Shown piece by piece: positions 1-7,632 of a stretch of 14,458 nucleotides of DNA. The DNA comes from Candidatus Aminicenantota bacterium. Lineage in GTDB: Bacteria > Acidobacteriota > Aminicenantia > UBA2199. The stretch lies in NCBI GenBank assembly GCA_030639705.1, contig DAOWKX010000201.1, positions 1-14,458 of the forward strand, in the 5' to 3' direction. The notes beneath the pieces are model-generated. The model did not search any database and had not been told where the DNA came from. It was given only the letters and a program-made list of their open reading frames with translations. The stretch's first letter is position 1, and every line of letters starts with the position of its first letter. A program made the translations under genes and the position numbers.

Positions 1-137
1 AAATATTTATCAGCTCCGGATACAAATTCAAAGTAAAGATTATAAATTACTTTTTTATATAAATTGGAATACTTTATTTCCGGAAAGTTTTTCAAAACCG
101 TCCCTGTGTATTCCTTAAACAGACTATAGATTTCCAA
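1..137 (-). CDS. N-terminal fragment of an unrecognised protein (runs off left edge)
   Basis: Read on the minus strand, a frame opens with TTG at 137-135 and stays open for 45 codons to the window edge. The peptide begins MEIYSLFKEYTGTVLKNF and is rich in Tyr, Phe, Lys and Glu, like an ordinary soluble protein. The start is supported by an AGGAG ribosome binding site (minus strand, 148-144) six bases upstream and by a near-consensus promoter just before it. An in-frame stop (TGA at 164-162) lies upstream, and TTG is the only ATG/GTG/TTG start in between. It diverges from the PerM-family gene at 253. I do not recognise the family; too little of the protein is present to assign a role. The fit of promoter, ribosome binding site and open frame makes a real gene more likely than chance. 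Confidence 0.55.
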   Translation of the reverse strand, partial: MEIYSLFKEYTGTVLKNFPEIKYSNLYKKVIYNLYFEFVSGADKY

Positions 138-153
138 ATCAATCTCCTGAAAA

Positions 154-182
154 ATTATATTTCATAATAAATTAAATGTAAA
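154..182 (-). promoter_or_regulatory. Sigma-70-type promoter for the left-edge minus-strand gene
   Basis: On the minus strand TTTACA (182-177) and TATAAT (159-154) are separated by exactly 17 bases, close to the sigma-70 consensus. Transcription would begin near 147, around the AGGAG ribosome binding site, so the leader before the TTG start at 137 would be only about 10-12 nt. The rest of the gap (183-252) is very AT-rich, and I see no equally convincing plus-strand promoter for the gene at 253. TTTACA at 217-222 with TAAGTG at 240-245 is a poor candidate. Confidence 0.6.
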
Positions 183-252
183 CCATTAAATAAAATAAAT
201 ATTGTGTTTAAATGACTTTACATTAAGGTTATTTTTTGATAAGTGATAATAT

Positions 253-1338
253 ATGCAGAAATTAAAAGAAGTGTTCCCACCACCTCTGATTGCATTGATA
301 TTTTATATTATTATCATTTTATTAATCATTTTGGGTTTAAAAAAATTTACTTTTTTAGCGGCACCGGTTTTTTTTGCTCTGATTATTGCTTATTTGTTTA
401 ATCCGCTTGTCAGTTATGTGAAAAAGAAAACCTCTTTGTCAAGATCCCTGATTTCATCGGTATTGGTGTTTATACTGGTATTAGCATTTTCCTTTTTAGT
501 TGGGACCCTGTTACCGGATTTCATTGAGAGGATTGAGAATGCTGCCGTAAAACTCCCGCAATTATTGAAGCTGTTTTCAGAAAAAGTAGAAGTTTTCAGC
601 AATTACCTGACTAAAAATTTTTCTCAATATATCGGAGATATTGATATTATGGGGAGTATTGAGAGTGCCATCAGTCGAAGCCTTAATAACTTATCGGATA
701 TACTCATCAGAGGATTCTCCAGTTTATACGGTGCTTTTATGATTCTTGTCTTTCTGGTTTTAACTCCCCTTTTTGCCTATTACTTTCTTAAAGATTACTA
801 TAAAATAAAAAGCTCTCTGTTTGGATTGATTCCGGGTCGGTTATCTGAAAAGTTTTTAAAAAGAATTGACAATATGAACAATATTTTATCCTCTTTTATA
901 CGTGGGCAGGCCATTGTGGTATTAATTCTGGCCCTGCTGTATTCTATCGGATTGAGTTTAATTGGATTACCATTTCCGGTTTTAATCGGAATTCTATCTG
1001 GAATCGGTGATATTATTCCTTATATGGGAACTGCTGTGGGTTTCACTATTTCAATTATAGTGGGAATTGCCTATTTTCAATCCTTTGAAAAATTATTATT
1101 GATTGTTTTGATTTTTGCAGTGGTGAAGGGAAGTGAAAACTGGTTCTTTTACCCAAAAATAGTGGGCCGGGAAGTCGGACTGCATTTTTTCTGGGTTCTG
1201 GCCTCAATCATTGTTTTTGGACGTTTGTTTGGTTTTTGGGGATTATTGATCGCAATTCCTGCAGCTGCAGGATTTAAAGTATTTTTAACCGATTTGGTGG
1301 ATTATTATAAGCATTCTTCTTTTTTTAAGAAAAAATGA
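253..1338 (+). CDS. PerM / AI-2E transporter family membrane protein
   Basis: A 361-residue polytopic inner-membrane protein of the PerM/YhhQ-unrelated 'AI-2E transporter' family (Pfam AI-2E_transport). Members are proposed exporters or permeases; most substrates are unknown and the autoinducer-2 link holds only for a few, so the name should not be read as function. Hydrophobic segments start at about residues 10-50 and 65-90, a soluble stretch spans about 95-150, and a cluster of membrane segments follows to the C-terminus. The family signature is clear near the end: SENWFFYPKIVGREVGLH followed by the FGFWGLLIAIPAAA stretch (about 295-340). Length is normal for the family. The ATG at 253 has only a weak AAGTGA site upstream. 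Its stop overlaps the next gene's start by four bases (ATGA), so the two are probably translationally coupled. It is the first gene of a likely four-gene unit. Confidence 0.88.
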   Translation: MQKLKEVFPPPLIALIFYIIIILLIILGLKKFTFLAAPVFFALIIAYLFNPLVSYVKKKTSLSRSLISSVLVFILVLAFSFLVGTLLPDFIERIENAAVKLPQLLKLFSEKVEVFSNYLTKNFSQYIGDIDIMGSIESAISRSLNNLSDILIRGFSSLYGAFMILVFLVLTPLFAYYFLKDYYKIKSSLFGLIPGRLSEKFLKRIDNMNNILSSFIRGQAIVVLILALLYSIGLSLIGLPFPVLIGILSGIGDIIPYMGTAVGFTISIIVGIAYFQSFEKLLLIVLIFAVVKGSENWFFYPKIVGREVGLHFFWVLASIIVFGRLFGFWGLLIAIPAAAGFKVFLTDLVDYYKHSSFFKKK

Positions 1339-2645
1339 GAGTTTTTCGTTGTCTTTTAATCATTATAAGCTGTTGTTTTCTTTTTTCTCAGGCTGAAGAA
1401 AAGAAAAATGACCAAAGGCACATCAAGCCTCAAAAAACCATTTTGGTAACAGAAGATTCGGATGAACCGTCCAAACAGATTCTGGGACTATTTTTTCAGA
1501 TTTCCGAACTGATAGAAAAACTGAATACAGCCGGTAAACCACCCGAAGAGGATAGTCAAATAAGAAAAGATATATCTGAATTATTAAAAAAGGCAGTTGC
1601 ATTTGAATCTGATGAAAAAATAAAAAAATATTTTTCTTCACTCTCTCAGGATATATTGAAAAATGATTTTAAATCCAGCTATTCAGATTGGAGCGTCCTG
1701 GAGAACAGGACGGGTAATCTTATTATTCAATACCATGAAGATCAAAAAAAAATGGATTATTTTGTCATTAAGAAACATGATGCCTGGACCAGAAAGGTGA
1801 CAAAATACCTCTCTCTCATAGAGAAAATGAAATCCAATTCCACCATGAAATTTGTAAGATCAGTAACACCGGTAACGCTCGTACGTCCTTTTGTAATCGC
1901 AGATCTTTTAGCCACATCTGGAATAAACCGATTCGCCCTGCTTCATCCTCCTGAGTCCATTGGCCGGGAAACCAGTCCGGCCAAAGTCATTATTTTCAGG
2001 AACCTGGCCAGACAATTTTTTAATCAAATCTTAGAACCGGTCGCGGCCCGGGCTTTTGGTGGCAGGGTGTTGAAATTCGTTCGTTTTGAATCCTATCTTT
2101 CAAATCTGATAATGCATAAGATTGCCCATTTTTTGGGTCCTTTTTTGGTTGGCACAAAATCCGAAGATGTGATCCTGGTGAATACAAAGTTAGGAGATCT
2201 GTTCTATTGTATCGATGAGATTAAAGCAGATACCGTTGCCCTGTGTAATACAGAAGTTTCGATTAAGGAGAAGCTCATTTCTCAAAAACATGAAAAGAGA
2301 GTTTATGCAACTTATGTTGCTCAGCTGCTGGAGAAAGTGAGAATGGAACCTGAGAGTGGTTCCCGGCAACCTTATCTGATTCAGATCCATTTTTTATTAA
2401 AAAATGAGGGAATCATATTTAATGTAGATACTAATAACTTATTTATAGATTTTGATAAATTAAAAGAGAATCTTAAAAAATTGATGACCATGGTGCTAAA
2501 AATCCAGCAAAATGGTAATTATATGGGAGCCCAACAACTCATCAAAGAATTCGCTGAAGTTCCCGAGGCCCTGAAGAGGATCATAAAAAAAATGGAAAAT
2601 TTACCCGTTGGTATAAATGCAGGAAGCATTTTCCAGGTGAAATGA
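1335..2645 (+). CDS. Exported M49-like (dipeptidyl peptidase III-like) protein with altered HEXXH motif
   Basis: This 436-residue protein has an N-terminal signal peptide (MRVFRC, then a hydrophobic run to about residue 18). Cleavage after Ser-Gln-Ala20 looks likeliest; Cys13 in IISC could be a lipobox, but the hydrophobic stretch before it is short. The C-terminal half resembles zinc metallopeptidase family M49, especially bacterial members with a pentapeptide HEISH-type site. H261-K-I-A-H265 followed by FLGP aligns with HEISHGLGP, and D294-E295-I-K-A-D299 with the second zinc motif EE-x-(K/R)-A-(D/E). The tail (residues about 387-432: LKIQQNGNYMGAQQLI, then a VPEAL and PVGI segment) also follows the family pattern. 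Both histidines and Glu295 that would bind zinc are kept, but the catalytic glutamate of HEXXH is lysine (K262), so peptidase activity is predicted lost. The assignment is by remembered motif order, not a search. The ATGA overlap with the upstream gene suggests coupling. Confidence 0.65.
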   Translation: MRVFRCLLIIISCCFLFSQAEEKKNDQRHIKPQKTILVTEDSDEPSKQILGLFFQISELIEKLNTAGKPPEEDSQIRKDISELLKKAVAFESDEKIKKYFSSLSQDILKNDFKSSYSDWSVLENRTGNLIIQYHEDQKKMDYFVIKKHDAWTRKVTKYLSLIEKMKSNSTMKFVRSVTPVTLVRPFVIADLLATSGINRFALLHPPESIGRETSPAKVIIFRNLARQFFNQILEPVAARAFGGRVLKFVRFESYLSNLIMHKIAHFLGPFLVGTKSEDVILVNTKLGDLFYCIDEIKADTVALCNTEVSIKEKLISQKHEKRVYATYVAQLLEKVRMEPESGSRQPYLIQIHFLLKNEGIIFNVDTNNLFIDFDKLKENLKKLMTMVLKIQQNGNYMGAQQLIKEFAEVPEALKRIIKKMENLPVGINAGSIFQVK

Positions 2646-2705
2646 TATGAAGATATGGAGAATTTTTTGTGATTTATCACTTTTTCGTTTTTGCAGGGGC
2701 TTCAG

Positions 2706-4229
2706 ATGTCAGAATCGTTAGATACGAGTGTACACCAGAGATTTTCATCACGCTGGGGGCTGCTGCTAAGTGTTCTGGGAATCGCTATTGGAACCGGAAA
2801 TATTTGGCGATTCCCTCGTATTGCTGCCCAGTATGGGGGGGAACACGGGGCCGGTGCCTTTTTGGTGGCCTGGGTTTGTTTTTTGTTCCTCTGGAGCATA
2901 CCTCTCATTATTACCGAGTATACGCTGGGGCGAAAAGCCAGATCAGGTGTTGTAGGGACATTTAAAAAAATCCTCGGACCCAAATTTACCTGGATGGGTG
3001 CCTTTGTGGCCTTTGTATCTATTGCCATTACTTTTTTTTATACTGTCATAGTGGGTTGGTGTATTTACTACTTTTTTCAAGTGGTTGTCAATCCCCTTCC
3101 ATTGAATATAGCTGATGCAATGGCCACCTGGGATAACTATCAAAACAGTAACTGGCCCTTTTTTTTCCATGCATTGGCCACATGTCTGGCTGCCCTGGCT
3201 ATCTGGAAGGGGATTAAATCCATTGAAAAGATCAACAAAGTGTTAATTCCCATATTGTTGGTCATCGTGATTTTCTCGGTTTTGCGGGCATTGACTTTAC
3301 CCGGTGCCTGGAAAGGTATTTCCTACCTGTTCAATCCCCAGTGGAGTCAATTGTTACAACCAAAGGTATGGCTGGCTGCTTTAACCCAGAATGCCTGGGA
3401 TACAGGAGCCGGATGGGGGCTGTTTATGACCTATGCAGCCTATATGAAAAAGGAACATGGGACAGTTAAAAATGCCTTTCTGACCGGGATCGGAAACAAT
3501 ACGATTTCTATTTTAGCGGCATTGATGATTTTTGGGACAGTGTTTGCTGTTTTGGGTACGGAAATGGGAATGGCAGAGCCCCAGATTCTTGAAATCATGC
3601 GTACCAGCGGTCCGGCTTCAACGGGATTGACTTTTATATGGATGCCCCAATTATTTGCCCGGATGGTTTTGGGATCACCTCTGGCTATTCTTTTCTTTTT
3701 AGGATTGACCTTTGCAGGCTTTTCTTCCTTGATTGCGATGTTAGAGCTACCCACTCGTGTCCTGGTTGATTCGGGTGTAAAACGGAAACGGGCCATCATT
3801 TTTGTGGTGGCAGTGTGTTATCTGTTAGGGATTCCGTCGGCAAAAAATCTTGATATTCTCAGCAATCAGGACCTGGTTTGGGGAATTGCATTAATGATTT
3901 CAGGTGCTTTTATTGCATTTGCGGTGATTCGTTATGGGAGTTCCCGGCTCAGAGAGACAGAATTAATGGTAGATGAAAATGATTGGAAGCTTGGCCGCTG
4001 GTGGGAACTGGTGATAAAGTATTTCGTTCCCTTTGCTGCGGTGATACTGTTACTCTGGTGGTTGTCGCTTTCGGCAACAATATATGCTCCCGATCAGTGG
4101 TATAATCCCTTTAATCCGTTTAGTGTGATGTCATGTCTGGTGCAATGGTTTTTAATGCTGGGTCTCTTTATCATTTTGAACAAACGGATTGCCACAAATT
4201 GCCTTATAAAATCTGAAGGTCCGGATTAG
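2706..4229 (+). CDS. Sodium-dependent transporter, NSS (SNF) family
   Basis: A 507-residue inner-membrane transporter of the neurotransmitter:sodium symporter family (LeuT/MhsT/TnaT fold), which couples sodium entry to uptake of amino acids or related solutes. TM1 carries the unwound signature GIAIGTGNIWRFP (residues 25-37), whose Asn32 matches a sodium-1 ligand in LeuT. TM6 has NAWDTGAGWG then MTYAAYMKK (from about residue 229). TM7 has the GIGNNTISILA segment and TM8 FAGFSSLIAMLELP, which corresponds to the sodium-2 region. About 11-12 membrane spans are expected. The substrate cannot be read from sequence. I chose ATG 2706 over the in-frame TTG 2691 because an AGGGG ribosome binding site (2695-2699) lies six bases upstream and overlaps the longer reading. 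It follows the M49-like gene by 60 nt and precedes the helicase by 19 nt, so co-transcription is likely. Confidence 0.92.
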   Translation: MSESLDTSVHQRFSSRWGLLLSVLGIAIGTGNIWRFPRIAAQYGGEHGAGAFLVAWVCFLFLWSIPLIITEYTLGRKARSGVVGTFKKILGPKFTWMGAFVAFVSIAITFFYTVIVGWCIYYFFQVVVNPLPLNIADAMATWDNYQNSNWPFFFHALATCLAALAIWKGIKSIEKINKVLIPILLVIVIFSVLRALTLPGAWKGISYLFNPQWSQLLQPKVWLAALTQNAWDTGAGWGLFMTYAAYMKKEHGTVKNAFLTGIGNNTISILAALMIFGTVFAVLGTEMGMAEPQILEIMRTSGPASTGLTFIWMPQLFARMVLGSPLAILFFLGLTFAGFSSLIAMLELPTRVLVDSGVKRKRAIIFVVAVCYLLGIPSAKNLDILSNQDLVWGIALMISGAFIAFAVIRYGSSRLRETELMVDENDWKLGRWWELVIKYFVPFAAVILLLWWLSLSATIYAPDQWYNPFNPFSVMSCLVQWFLMLGLFIILNKRIATNCLIKSEGPD

Positions 4230-4248
4230 AAATAATCCAGAAGCAACA

Positions 4249-6213
4249 ATGTTTGGATTGATGATTCACGAAATCTCATATAATTTTGAACTGGATGATT
4301 TTCAAAAAAGAGCAATCCGGGCTGTTGAAAAGGATTGTTCGGTCATTGTATCGGCACCCACAGGAGCAGGGAAAACCGTTATTGCCGAACATGTAATGAA
4401 GAAGTGTCTAAACCAGGGGGACGGAGTTATTTATACAGCCCCAATAAAGGCCCTTTCAAATCAAAAATTCAGAGAATTTAATAGTTTATTCCCCGGCAAG
4501 GTGGGTATCATAACCGGTGATGTAAGTATCAATCATACAGCTCCCCTTCTCATTATGACCACCGAAATTTTTCGTAATCGGATATTAGAAAAAAAATTCA
4601 GTTTTTCCCAGCATACCTGGATTATATTTGATGAGATTCATTATCTGGATGATGTTGAAAGGGGAACGGTCTGGGAAGAATCCCTGATTTTTTTACCAGC
4701 CCATATGCGATTTGTGGGCCTTTCAGCCACCATTCCCAATCTGAATGAGTTTGCTGCCTGGTTAAACGGACTCCATCACAATGAAATCAGTGTGGTTAAA
4801 GAAGAGAATCGACCTGTTCCCTTGCATTATTATTTTCAATGCCGGGGAAAAATCATCGATAATTTAGGAATTTTAAAAAGATTGGCTTTTGGGAAAAGAA
4901 GGAATGCTGATATCGGATCCAGGTATGGGAGGGGGAGTAAATCCGAGTCTCTTATCCGTCACCTTTTAAAATCTAACCGGGTCCCCTGTATCTATTTTTC
5001 CTTCAGCCGAAAGCGCTGTGAATATCTTGCTGAAAAAGCACTTTTTCACGATTTTTTGAATGCAGAGGAAAGACAAAGAGCATTGGCGATATATGATCGG
5101 CTGAGTATTCAGTTTGATATATTCAATGCCGAGCGGACCCAGAATCTCAGAGCCTGCATAGAAAAAGGAATTGCCTATCATCATGCAGGTATTCATCCCA
5201 TGCTCAAAGAGATTATCGAACAGCTTTTTTCCTGCAGATTAATAAAAATAATATTTACCACCGAGACCTTTGCCCTGGGAATCAATATGCCGGCACATGC
5301 GGTTGTTCTGGATGATTTGAAAAAAAAATATGGGCGATTTTATCGTCACCTGAAGACACGGGATTTTTCTCAGATGGCTGGCCGTTCAGGCAGGAGGGGA
5401 ATTGATAAAGAAGGGTATGTGTATAGCCGGATTAATCCCGAGGAATTAAGTTTCAGAGAATTAAACCAAATTCTTTACAGTCCGCCGGAACCGATTCTGA
5501 GCCGATTTAATGTGTCCTATGCCACCATATTGAACCTGTATGAAACCTATGGAGAAACAATTATTGATATATATCCCCGTTCCTTTCACTTCTTTCAGGA
5601 AAAAGATAAAAAACACAGTCCCGGACTTGAGCAGATGAAGTCGAGACTGAAAATACTAAAACGTCTCGGTTTTATTCAGAACCAGCGGTTAACCTCTAAG
5701 GGATTGTTTGCCCGGCATGTTTATGGTTATGAGCTGCCACTCTCTGAATTGTATAGCACTGGAATTCTGGAAACATTGAGTCCCAGGCAACTGGGAATGC
5801 TCTGTCTGGCTGTTGTTTATGAGCCGCGTCCCTACAAAAAAATACCAAAATTCAGCAATGAGGTCAGGTCTCTTCGAACCATAACCAGTCGTATTGTAAA
5901 ACTTATTAATCAACGGGAAAAAAAATACAGGATAAAACCCCTGAGTAAAAAATATTTTTTTGATTTGTCTTCTTCACTGATCGTGTGGATGGAGAAGAAA
6001 TCATTCTCGGAAGCCATAAATGAAGCCAATCATGACGAGGGAGAGGTGATACGTTTCTACCGGATGAGTATTCAAATTCTCCGGGAGCTTAAGGATACAC
6101 CGATTTCCAGTGGTTTTAAAGATCGAATAAAACAGGCCATTACCCTGATTAATTATGGGGTCATTGATGCAGAGAACCAGTTGAGACAGGTCGCAGATGT
6201 TGAAGTGTCTTGA
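4249..6213 (+). CDS. Ski2/Mtr4-like DExH-box helicase
   Basis: A 654-residue superfamily 2 helicase of the Ski2-like group (RNA helicases such as Ski2, Mtr4 and mycobacterial HelY; DNA helicase Hel308 is more distant). Visible motifs in order: a Q-like Phe18-Gln19; Walker A APTGAGKT (36-43); Ia TAPIKALSNQKF (63-74); TGD (89-91); motif II DEIH (128-131), followed by the Ski2-type ERGTVWEE segment; SAT of motif III; TTETFALGINMPA (motif V); and QMAGRSGRRG (motif VI). The final 150 residues, including HDEGEVIRFYRM, resemble the DSHCT domain of Ski2/Mtr4 proteins. It is short for the group: eukaryotic and actinobacterial members are about 900-1000 residues or more, so the inserted arch region appears absent. 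Met5 (position 4261) is an alternative start. The 19-nt gap after the transporter gene suggests one transcript. Substrate and partner are unknown; a role in RNA turnover is inference. Confidence 0.85.
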   Translation: MFGLMIHEISYNFELDDFQKRAIRAVEKDCSVIVSAPTGAGKTVIAEHVMKKCLNQGDGVIYTAPIKALSNQKFREFNSLFPGKVGIITGDVSINHTAPLLIMTTEIFRNRILEKKFSFSQHTWIIFDEIHYLDDVERGTVWEESLIFLPAHMRFVGLSATIPNLNEFAAWLNGLHHNEISVVKEENRPVPLHYYFQCRGKIIDNLGILKRLAFGKRRNADIGSRYGRGSKSESLIRHLLKSNRVPCIYFSFSRKRCEYLAEKALFHDFLNAEERQRALAIYDRLSIQFDIFNAERTQNLRACIEKGIAYHHAGIHPMLKEIIEQLFSCRLIKIIFTTETFALGINMPAHAVVLDDLKKKYGRFYRHLKTRDFSQMAGRSGRRGIDKEGYVYSRINPEELSFRELNQILYSPPEPILSRFNVSYATILNLYETYGETIIDIYPRSFHFFQEKDKKHSPGLEQMKSRLKILKRLGFIQNQRLTSKGLFARHVYGYELPLSELYSTGILETLSPRQLGMLCLAVVYEPRPYKKIPKFSNEVRSLRTITSRIVKLINQREKKYRIKPLSKKYFFDLSSSLIVWMEKKSFSEAINEANHDEGEVIRFYRMSIQILRELKDTPISSGFKDRIKQAITLINYGVIDAENQLRQVADVEVS

Positions 6214-6269
6214 TGAGTCAATCCCTTATGTCGGTTCGGTGAGCAAGTGATTTGGATGCGATTCAATTA

Positions 6270-6299
6270 TTTACATTATACTGTTATTTATGATAAAAT
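6270..6299 (+). promoter_or_regulatory. Extended -10 promoter for the REC-HDOD gene
   Basis: TTTACA (6270-6275) and TAAAAT (6294-6299) are 18 bases apart, and TG at 6291-6292 sits one base before the -10 box, giving an extended -10 element. Transcription would start near 6306, leaving a leader of about 40 nt before ATG 6348. This gives the signalling gene its own promoter, separate from the operon ending at 6213. The 134-nt gap has no recognisable intrinsic terminator for the upstream unit. Confidence 0.55.
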
Positions 6300-6347
6300 T
6301 TAAAAATAGTCAGGCCGATTATGTGTGGAGCCCGATTTTAGAGAAAA

Positions 6348-7466
6348 ATGGAATCCAATGGTAAAGTTCTTTTTTTTAATATTGATAAATCCTATATCTC
6401 TATTTTAAAGCAAACATTTTTCGATTCTAATATTCAGGTTTTTGAATCTGATGATTTGTTGAATTCCAAGGAAATTATTGAAAAAGAAAATTTGGATATT
6501 GTTTTGGTTGATTATAATACCACCCCGGAAGAGTCTTTAGGTTTGCTGACATTTGTAAAGCAAACATATCCCTCAATCTATCGAATCGCCATTTTGGGAA
6601 CCGAGGATCAAAAGCGAGCCATTTATCTGATTTTTAAAGGGCTGGCCAGCAGCACTTTTGAAAAGCCGCATGGGATGCTGGATTTGATGAAAAATGCTGT
6701 TCACATTCTTGAGATTAGAAAAATTTTGAAAGAGAAAAAATTATTGGAGATGATCAGCACGATTGAAAACCTGATTGCCTTACCAAACACCTATTTTAAA
6801 TTTACAAAAGCCCTTGAGAAAAACAGACCGGTTCGTGAGATTGTAGACATTTTAAAAGCTGATATTTCAATTTCCACCAAAATTCTCCAGATTGCCAATT
6901 CGGCATTTTTCAGAGAAAATAAGATCACTTCCGTTGAAAATGCCTATAGATACCTGGGGTCTCATAATATAAAAAACATCGTCACAATCTTCTGCTATCA
7001 TAATGCCGAAAAACTGGAGAATATCCAAGAGGAAGCCTTCAAAGCCATCATTAAGCATTCCCTTCGGGTCAATCAAGAACTGTTTTCCTCTTATGAATTG
7101 AGAACCGGAGAACAATTATCCGACTCTTTTGCCTCGGTGGGGATTACCCACGACATCGGAAAAATCATCCTGCTGAAATACCTGCCGGATCGATTTAATG
7201 AGATTATTCAGTTTATAGATAACAATCCCAGAGATGATTTTTACAACAGCGAAATCAAACTGGGTTATGAAAGCGGAACTCATGAAGAAATCGGGGGATA
7301 TTTTCTGGATTTATGGAATTTGCCGGAAGCAAATGTCCATATTGCCTTATACCATCACGATTATTCGAAAGCCATGGAATCATATAAAAAAGTGTTTGAA
7401 ATTTTTAAGGATGTCGATCATGATATGGAAATCTGCGAATACACCAAAATGTTTGAACAGATGTAA
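6348..7466 (+). CDS. Response-receiver / HDOD domain signalling protein
   Basis: A 372-residue cytoplasmic protein with two parts. Residues 1-120 form a receiver domain: Asp13 in the acidic pocket region, phosphoacceptor Asp55 (LVDYN), Thr85 in AILGTED and Lys106 in the EKP loop. Residues about 135-340 form an HDOD domain, a non-canonical relative of HD phosphohydrolases found in signalling proteins: IENLIALPNTYFKF, then ADISISTKILQIANSAFF, HDIGK (268-272), a THEEIGGYFLDLWNLPE segment and a HHD. The HDIGK motif is intact, as is common in HDOD proteins, but HDOD domains are not known as a class to be active phosphodiesterases, so no cyclic-di-GMP activity is claimed. Only one obvious acidic residue is seen in the first receiver pocket position, so phosphorylation may be atypical. 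The ATG follows a weak GAGAAAA site. A partner kinase is unknown; the soluble kinase at 12131 is a possible but unproven candidate. Confidence 0.88.
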   Translation: MESNGKVLFFNIDKSYISILKQTFFDSNIQVFESDDLLNSKEIIEKENLDIVLVDYNTTPEESLGLLTFVKQTYPSIYRIAILGTEDQKRAIYLIFKGLASSTFEKPHGMLDLMKNAVHILEIRKILKEKKLLEMISTIENLIALPNTYFKFTKALEKNRPVREIVDILKADISISTKILQIANSAFFRENKITSVENAYRYLGSHNIKNIVTIFCYHNAEKLENIQEEAFKAIIKHSLRVNQELFSSYELRTGEQLSDSFASVGITHDIGKIILLKYLPDRFNEIIQFIDNNPRDDFYNSEIKLGYESGTHEEIGGYFLDLWNLPEANVHIALYHHDYSKAMESYKKVFEIFKDVDHDMEICEYTKMFEQM

Positions 7467-7476
7467 ATTCCAACTA

Positions 7477-7505
7477 TTGACAAAGCAAGTGATTTGAAAT
7501 ATAAA
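7477..7505 (+). promoter_or_regulatory. Strong sigma-70 promoter for tRNA-Leu and purN
   Basis: TTGACA (7477-7482) is a perfect -35 box, followed after exactly 17 bases by TATAAA (7500-7505), one mismatch from the -10 consensus. Transcription would start near 7512, about 27 nt before the mature tRNA 5' end. It begins 11 bases after the REC-HDOD stop codon and is the best promoter in the window, as expected for a tRNA gene. No terminator is seen after the tRNA, so it probably also drives purN and the genes behind it. Confidence 0.75.
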
Positions 7506-7538
7506 TTAACTTCAAAGTTTTTTAGGTTGATGACTTGA

Positions 7539-7622
7539 GCCGAAGTGGTGGAATTGGAAGACACGCAGGTTTCAGGTACCTGTGGGAGTAATCCTGTGGG
7601 GGTTCGAGTCCCCCCTTCGGCA
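7539..7622 (+). tRNA. tRNA-Leu (anticodon CAG)
   Basis: An 84-nt class II tRNA. The acceptor stem pairs GCCGAAG (7539-7545) with CTTCGGC (7615-7621), and A7622 is the discriminator. The anticodon stem CAGGT/ACCTG (7566-7570 with 7578-7582) closes a seven-base loop TTCAGGT, placing anticodon CAG at 7573-7575, which reads CUG. A long variable arm (about 7583-7597) and a GGGGG-TTCGAGT-CCCCC T-arm follow, and the D-arm has the usual AATTGGAAGAC form. The long variable arm and A73 discriminator are the leucine identity pattern. The 3' CCA is not encoded, so it must be added after processing. A near-consensus promoter precedes it and purN begins 10 nt after its 3' end. Confidence 0.95.
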
Positions 7623-7632
7623 TTCTTTTGGT

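Noticed and set aside
2669..2680. Palindrome GTGATTTATCAC followed by T-rich sequence before the NSS gene.
   Set aside because: Stem is only four or five AT-rich pairs, too weak for a terminator, and it does not match the CRP or FNR site spacing.
2691..2705. TTG start at 2691 for the NSS transporter.
   Set aside because: The AGGGG ribosome binding site at 2695-2699 overlaps it and is ideally placed for ATG 2706.
2702..3799. Minus-strand open frames across the NSS transporter and others across ppdK.
   Set aside because: They are antisense shadows of strongly recognised genes and have no family resemblance or ribosome binding site.
7582..7632. Upstream extension of purN into the tRNA gene.
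   Set aside because: These codons are the 3' half of tRNA-Leu; PurN homology begins at ATG 7633.
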